Shown here: one piece after another, positions 60,223 to 64,000 of the stretch | How positions within the stretch are numbered: the stretch's first letter is position 1 | Layout of the letters: the number at the start of each line of letters is the position of its first letter | NCBI GenBank assembly: GCA_001557505.1 | Contig: LSAX01000006.1 | Coordinates: forward strand, 1,984,001 to 2,048,000 | Origin: Reticulascus tulasneorum | Lineage: Eukaryota > Ascomycota > Sordariomycetes > Glomerellales > Reticulascaceae | Length of the DNA: 64,000 nt | Direction of reading: 5' to 3' | Made by a program: the position numbers and the translations under genes | The notes under the pieces: generated by a model | Database searches by the model: none | What the model was told of the DNA's origin: nothing | What the model saw: only the letters and a program-made list of their open reading frames with translations

Positions 60223-63220
60223 ATGCCTGCACCATCAGTGGACGGCCCATCTGTGGCTCTCTCTTGTATGCTTGTCTAGGCACCTAATTCTTAGTAGCGG
60301 CGCTGACAGCACATTAGTTGCGAATAACTTCTGGGGTAAAGAAGATGCCGGAGTTGGCCCTCTCCTGGAGCGCATGCATGCTGCGAAGCAGACGTCTGAT
60401 GAGCTCAAGGCTTTTTACAGCGGTAAGTCGGCTAGTTGCTGGAGGCGTAGCAATATGGCCAGAGTCGCCGGGAAGTGTCTAGTCTAACATCTCCTATTAG
60501 CACGAGCATCCATTGAAGATGAGTATGCCAAAAAACTACTATCGATATGCCGCAAGCCTTTAGGATCGCAGGAAATGGGAAGCCTCAGGTTCTCCCTAGA
60601 CGTGGTACGCGGCGAGGTCGAGGCAATGGCAAAGCAGCACCAAAGCAACGCATCCCAAATGAAGAGTGAGCTTGACGAACCTCTGGCTGCATTTGCTGGA
60701 GGGATGAAAGAAAGAAGAAAGATTGTGCAGAATGGAATAGAAAAACTCCTCAAGACGAAGATTCAACAAACTCAGCATGTCAACAAGGTCCGTATTCTCG
60801 GGTTCTGATACACAGTGGGGAGTTATATCCGATTCTAATCCCTTTATAGACTCGAGATCGTTACGAGCAGGAATGTTTGAAGATAAAGGGGTACTTGGCG
60901 CAGGGCCACATGGTGATGGGACAAGAGGAGCGACGGAATAAAGCAAAACTTGAGAAGACCCAGATTAGTGTTGCTACATCCAACACCGAATACGAAAGTG
61001 CAGTGAAGGCTCTGGAGGACACCACCGCTCGATGGAATCGAGAGTGGAAAGCCGCAGCGGATAAATTTCAAGACTTGGAGGAAGAGCGGTTGGATTTCAC
61101 CAAGAGCAGCTTGTGGACGTTTGCCAACATTTCCTCCACAGTCTGTGTTAGTGATGACGCGTCCTGCGAAAAGATCCGTCTGTCACTAGAGAAGATGGAT
61201 GTTGAGACCGACATTGTTACTTTCATCAACGAAAAAGGCACAGGACAGGAGATTCCAGACCCCCCCAAGTACATCAATTTCTGCCGGGGAGATATCAACG
61301 ACACACAGTCAGAACCATCAGAAGATGAGAGTTACTCGGTGGCACAGTTTCCGAGAAACATCAATCCTGCGTTCCGGTCGTCATCTCCTCAGCCGTCAAC
61401 ATATGAGTCACATCATGACCCAAACTCGAATCTTGCGCAGGATATGAGTTATAGAGATCCAACAGCTCCATCCAGCAGAGAAGCGACATTGACACCTCAA
61501 AAGGCTGCCCTGGCCGCCGACAGGCAACGGCAGGCGTTTCCAGACGCATACCAGGTGCCGCAGCAGAATCGACTGCCAATCGAGGTATCGCAGCATGGGC
61601 CATTTGCTGCCGTCCCGCATGACCCCTATCCACTTGATGGCATGACTATGCTTTGCCGCACTGGACCGGCTTCCGAAAGAAGTTCCCAGCCGGCATCAGC
61701 CAGACCATCCAGCAGGGATTCCCAGAGTGACTATTCTAATCCGACATCATTGTCAAGCCAGGAAATGTCGAGTGGTAAGGTATCGCCAATCAAGCAAGAC
61801 CCTGCTGCAGCGCATACATCCGATAGGAGGGTTCTCAAGAAGAAGAGTGGCTTCTTCCAGAACCACAGTCCTTTCCGACGAAAAAGCACCAAGGAGGTAC
61901 AAGGCCCAGCGTCTAACCGGAATACATGGCATTCCTCCTCGTCACACGTAGGCCAAGGCAGTCCGAACCGCAGGCCCCAAGCTCACCAACAAGGTCCGCC
62001 AAATTTACTGTCTGATAGAGCGAGTGGTAGCCCGGAGCCGATCGATGCAAATGCCAGCTTGGCTCTGAACGTTGGGCAAAATGTTTTTGCGGTCACGACT
62101 CCGGACATGGAAAAAAGGACAAGTAGGGCAGGACGTGCAGCTATGGAAGAGACAGACCCCATCGCCTTAGCCCTCGCCGAGCTGAAAGGGGTAACGGTCG
62201 GTAAACAGTCCACGGTCAGGGTCTCTGCAGACCACTATCACGGCATAGCTACACCAGCTCCCGGGTCCCAGTCATTCTCAAGATCGGTCCCGCCGCTTAC
62301 TACAAGCGGTCCTGTAGCAGCAGGCTTGAGAGGAACACCTCCACCGTCTTACGATCAACAAGTCCAAAGACTAGGCGTACCCCCACAAGCAGTTACTGCC
62401 AAAGCCATGAAGGAAACCTCGCAAAAGTTTACGGACCAAACGCGAAACATGTTCAGCTCGGGACATCAGAACGGGTCAGAAGGATATGCTGGCTCGTCTT
62501 TCTCTCGGCCTGGTACTAGGGGGAACGACCTACCCAGAGCAGCATCGCCTGCTCCACCACGAGCCACGTCTCCACGCCCTGGCCATCGCGACGATCCCCG
62601 AAACGGCCATAGATCAGCCTCCCCAAACCCACATAGCAGCAGTTACCGTGCCTCGTCGCAGATGAGCATGGCACCAAAACGAGGCTCTGATCAAGGTTAC
62701 TACCGTCAAAACTCGCCCAACGAGATGGCTCGTGCAGCCTCGCCATCTCCGTACAGAGATTTTGAGAGGCCAAACAGCAGTCATGTTCATAGTGACATGG
62801 CTGTGCAACTTGCCCCCGGCGGGGGTGATGGCTATGGCTCTCAGCGGGGCCGAAACGGTGGGCGACCAGGAACGAGCTCAAGCAACAGAGCAATGGGCCT
62901 CTACGAGGGCGGTAGCCGACAACGGAGTAAGAGTGTAGCCGACCCGGCTCGACAGTATACCAGAGATGGTCGTCCAATCTTGCACTTTGGTACGTTTTTG
63001 CTGCAGCATTTGTTACTTACCCTTCAGTGGGCTAACTTGTTCATATTTAGCAAGGGCGCAGTACATGTACATCCCCGCCATTCCCGAAGAATTAGGTTTC
63101 TCCAAGGGAGACATGCTTGCTGTCCTACGGCACCAAGATGATGGCTGGTGGGAGGCAGAGCTCCAGGGAGGAAGTGGACGTATTGGGCTGGTTCCTAGTA
63201 ACTACCTCCAGCCATGTTAG
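60223..63220 (+). CDS. F-BAR and SH3 domain cytokinesis protein (Cdc15/Imp2/Hof1 type)
   Basis: Five exons (60223-60265, 60318-60422, 60501-60787, 60850-62989, 63051-63220) encode 914 residues. The introns are 52, 78, 62 and 61 nt, with GT..AG ends and CTAAC/CTGAC branches (for example GCTGACAG, TCTAACAT). Spliced joins read VALSFANNFWGKEDAGVG, FYSARASIEDEYAKKLL, HVNKTRDRYEQE and LHFARAQYMYIPAIPEE, all as in the family. Residues 10 to about 270 form the F-BAR domain that binds curved membrane; then a long disordered Ser/Pro-rich region with many SP sites, likely phosphorylated; then a C-terminal SH3 domain with ALYDY-like AQYMY, DDGWWEAEL and GLVPSNYL. Known relatives scaffold the contractile ring and septum in yeasts and hyphae. 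The first exon is only 43 nt, and an unspliced reading from 60185 would give a wrong N-terminus. Confidence 0.93.
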
Positions 63221-63859
63221 GATCAGAGTGAAGTGGATCAATAAAACGGAGTTGGTCACTCGACTAGGCTTCTGAGGAAGTTGTGCTTGTGTATGAAGAG
63301 GCCCCTCGTTCATAGATAGTTGCGTACTTTCAGTGATATAATAATGATTTGACTGTTGCTAAGCCTTTACTCGCAAACTGGCTGTTTGCTACGATATGCC
63401 CCGTAACAAAGTGAGTTTCTGTCTGGTAAGATAACGTGCGCTTAATTACATGCAATCATTACAATAGCGAGGGTCCTGGCCCCGCCCCGTTGCTGTAATA
63501 TCCAGTGCACGGTCAGGGTTGAGTGCACCAGTGCTGCATGCCAGTCTACCACAGGCATGCAGGGAGAAGGGTCCCAACTTAAACGTCTCTTTCTACCTCG
63601 AGTAACCTCCACCAAGCTATGTTTTTGACTCTATTAATGAGTGGCGCGGATAGCGACTCTAGGCTCGACGTTCGATCTCGCTAGATTCAGTTCATATTCA
63701 GACGGAAAAAAATGGTAAAAATAATCAACAGAACGATGGTCGAAGGTCTCAGTTGCAGCCGCTGATGATCTGTTATCATGATAGGAAGCACTTGGCAAGG
63801 CATACCGACTTGTCGCGTCGAAACCCGCCCAGCGGACACTGCTCAACGCAAGCCTTCTC
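63221..63859. other. Intergenic, downstream of the F-BAR gene
   Basis: It contains the 3' region of the F-BAR gene (AATAAAAC at about 63240 resembles a polyadenylation signal) and probably the promoter of the gene starting near 63860. A minus-strand frame of 87 codons at 63634-63897 lacks any conserved look. Confidence 0.5.
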
Positions 63860-64000
63860 ATGGTTAGCTCAATAACGCTGCTTTGCCTTGCTACCATTGC
63901 ATCTTCGCTCTTCTATCGCCATTATCTGCCAGATCAAGTCGTGACGACCCCTGTCCACCTTCAGTATGGGTTAGTTGACGTTCTCACTGTCACAAAGTCG
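63860..64000 (+). CDS. Possible secreted protein, N-terminal fragment
   Basis: From ATG 63860 the frame is open for 47 codons to the window edge. The first 20 residues, MVSSITLLCLATIASSLFYR, look like a signal peptide or membrane anchor, followed by LPDQVVTTPVHLQYG. The last phrase resembles the beginning of type-B carboxylesterases (a hydrophobic strand before the first Gly), but this is weak. A GTTAGT right after TATGG could be a splice donor, which would make the final residues intronic. It is cut by the window end. Confidence 0.35.
   Translation, partial: MVSSITLLCLATIASSLFYRHYLPDQVVTTPVHLQYGLVDVLTVTKS

Overview
The window looks like a chromosome segment of a filamentous ascomycete (Pezizomycotina, perhaps Dothideomycetes; I cannot name a species). 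The grounds are short introns of about 40-80 nt with GT..AG ends and CTNAC-type branch sites, typical fungal orthologues, and large extremely AT-rich blocks of transposon relics with the C-to-T / G-to-A wear expected of repeat-induced point mutation (RIP). It has two compartments: positions 1 to about 43,600 are almost entirely RIP-degraded mobile elements, and positions about 43,600 to 64,000 are ordinary gene-rich DNA.

AT-rich compartment. It is built from hAT DNA transposons of at least two subfamilies, non-autonomous hAT-like MITEs, and a Ty3/Gypsy retrotransposon with 214-bp LTRs, many nested. The best stack runs from 20,940 to 39,794. An old hAT copy was split by a younger hAT (21,565-32,170; 8-bp target duplication). 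That younger hAT was itself entered by a Gypsy (22,066-28,720; 4-bp duplication). A second Gypsy in the opposite orientation (32,843-39,495; 4-bp duplication) entered the older hAT. hAT copies carry tandem repeats of 114 bp or 63 bp near their 5' ends. Two 404-bp MITE copies have perfect 8-bp duplications. There is also a TTA microsatellite of about 83 units.

Inside this compartment lies a less AT-rich island (about 6,650-8,510). It holds one intact gene, a 168-residue protein with a signal peptide and eight cysteines, the profile of a candidate secreted effector. Its flank holds a decayed coding remnant. A second partly spared patch (15,480-16,460) has coding-like fragments on both strands.

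Gene-rich compartment. After a degenerate gene (44.6-46.0 kb) come five well-supported genes whose introns I resolved by reading: a GDS1-type winged-helix nuclear protein (+), an Oms1-like mitochondrial methyltransferase (-), an IMPACT/UPF0029-domain protein (-), NOT1, the scaffold of the CCR4-NOT deadenylase (-, 2,186 aa), and a Cdc15/Imp2/Hof1-type F-BAR plus SH3 cytokinesis protein (+, 914 aa). A possible secreted protein begins at the right edge. The genes are housekeeping and not an obvious cluster. NOT1 and the F-BAR gene are divergent over about 0.9 kb; the GDS1-type and methyltransferase genes converge.
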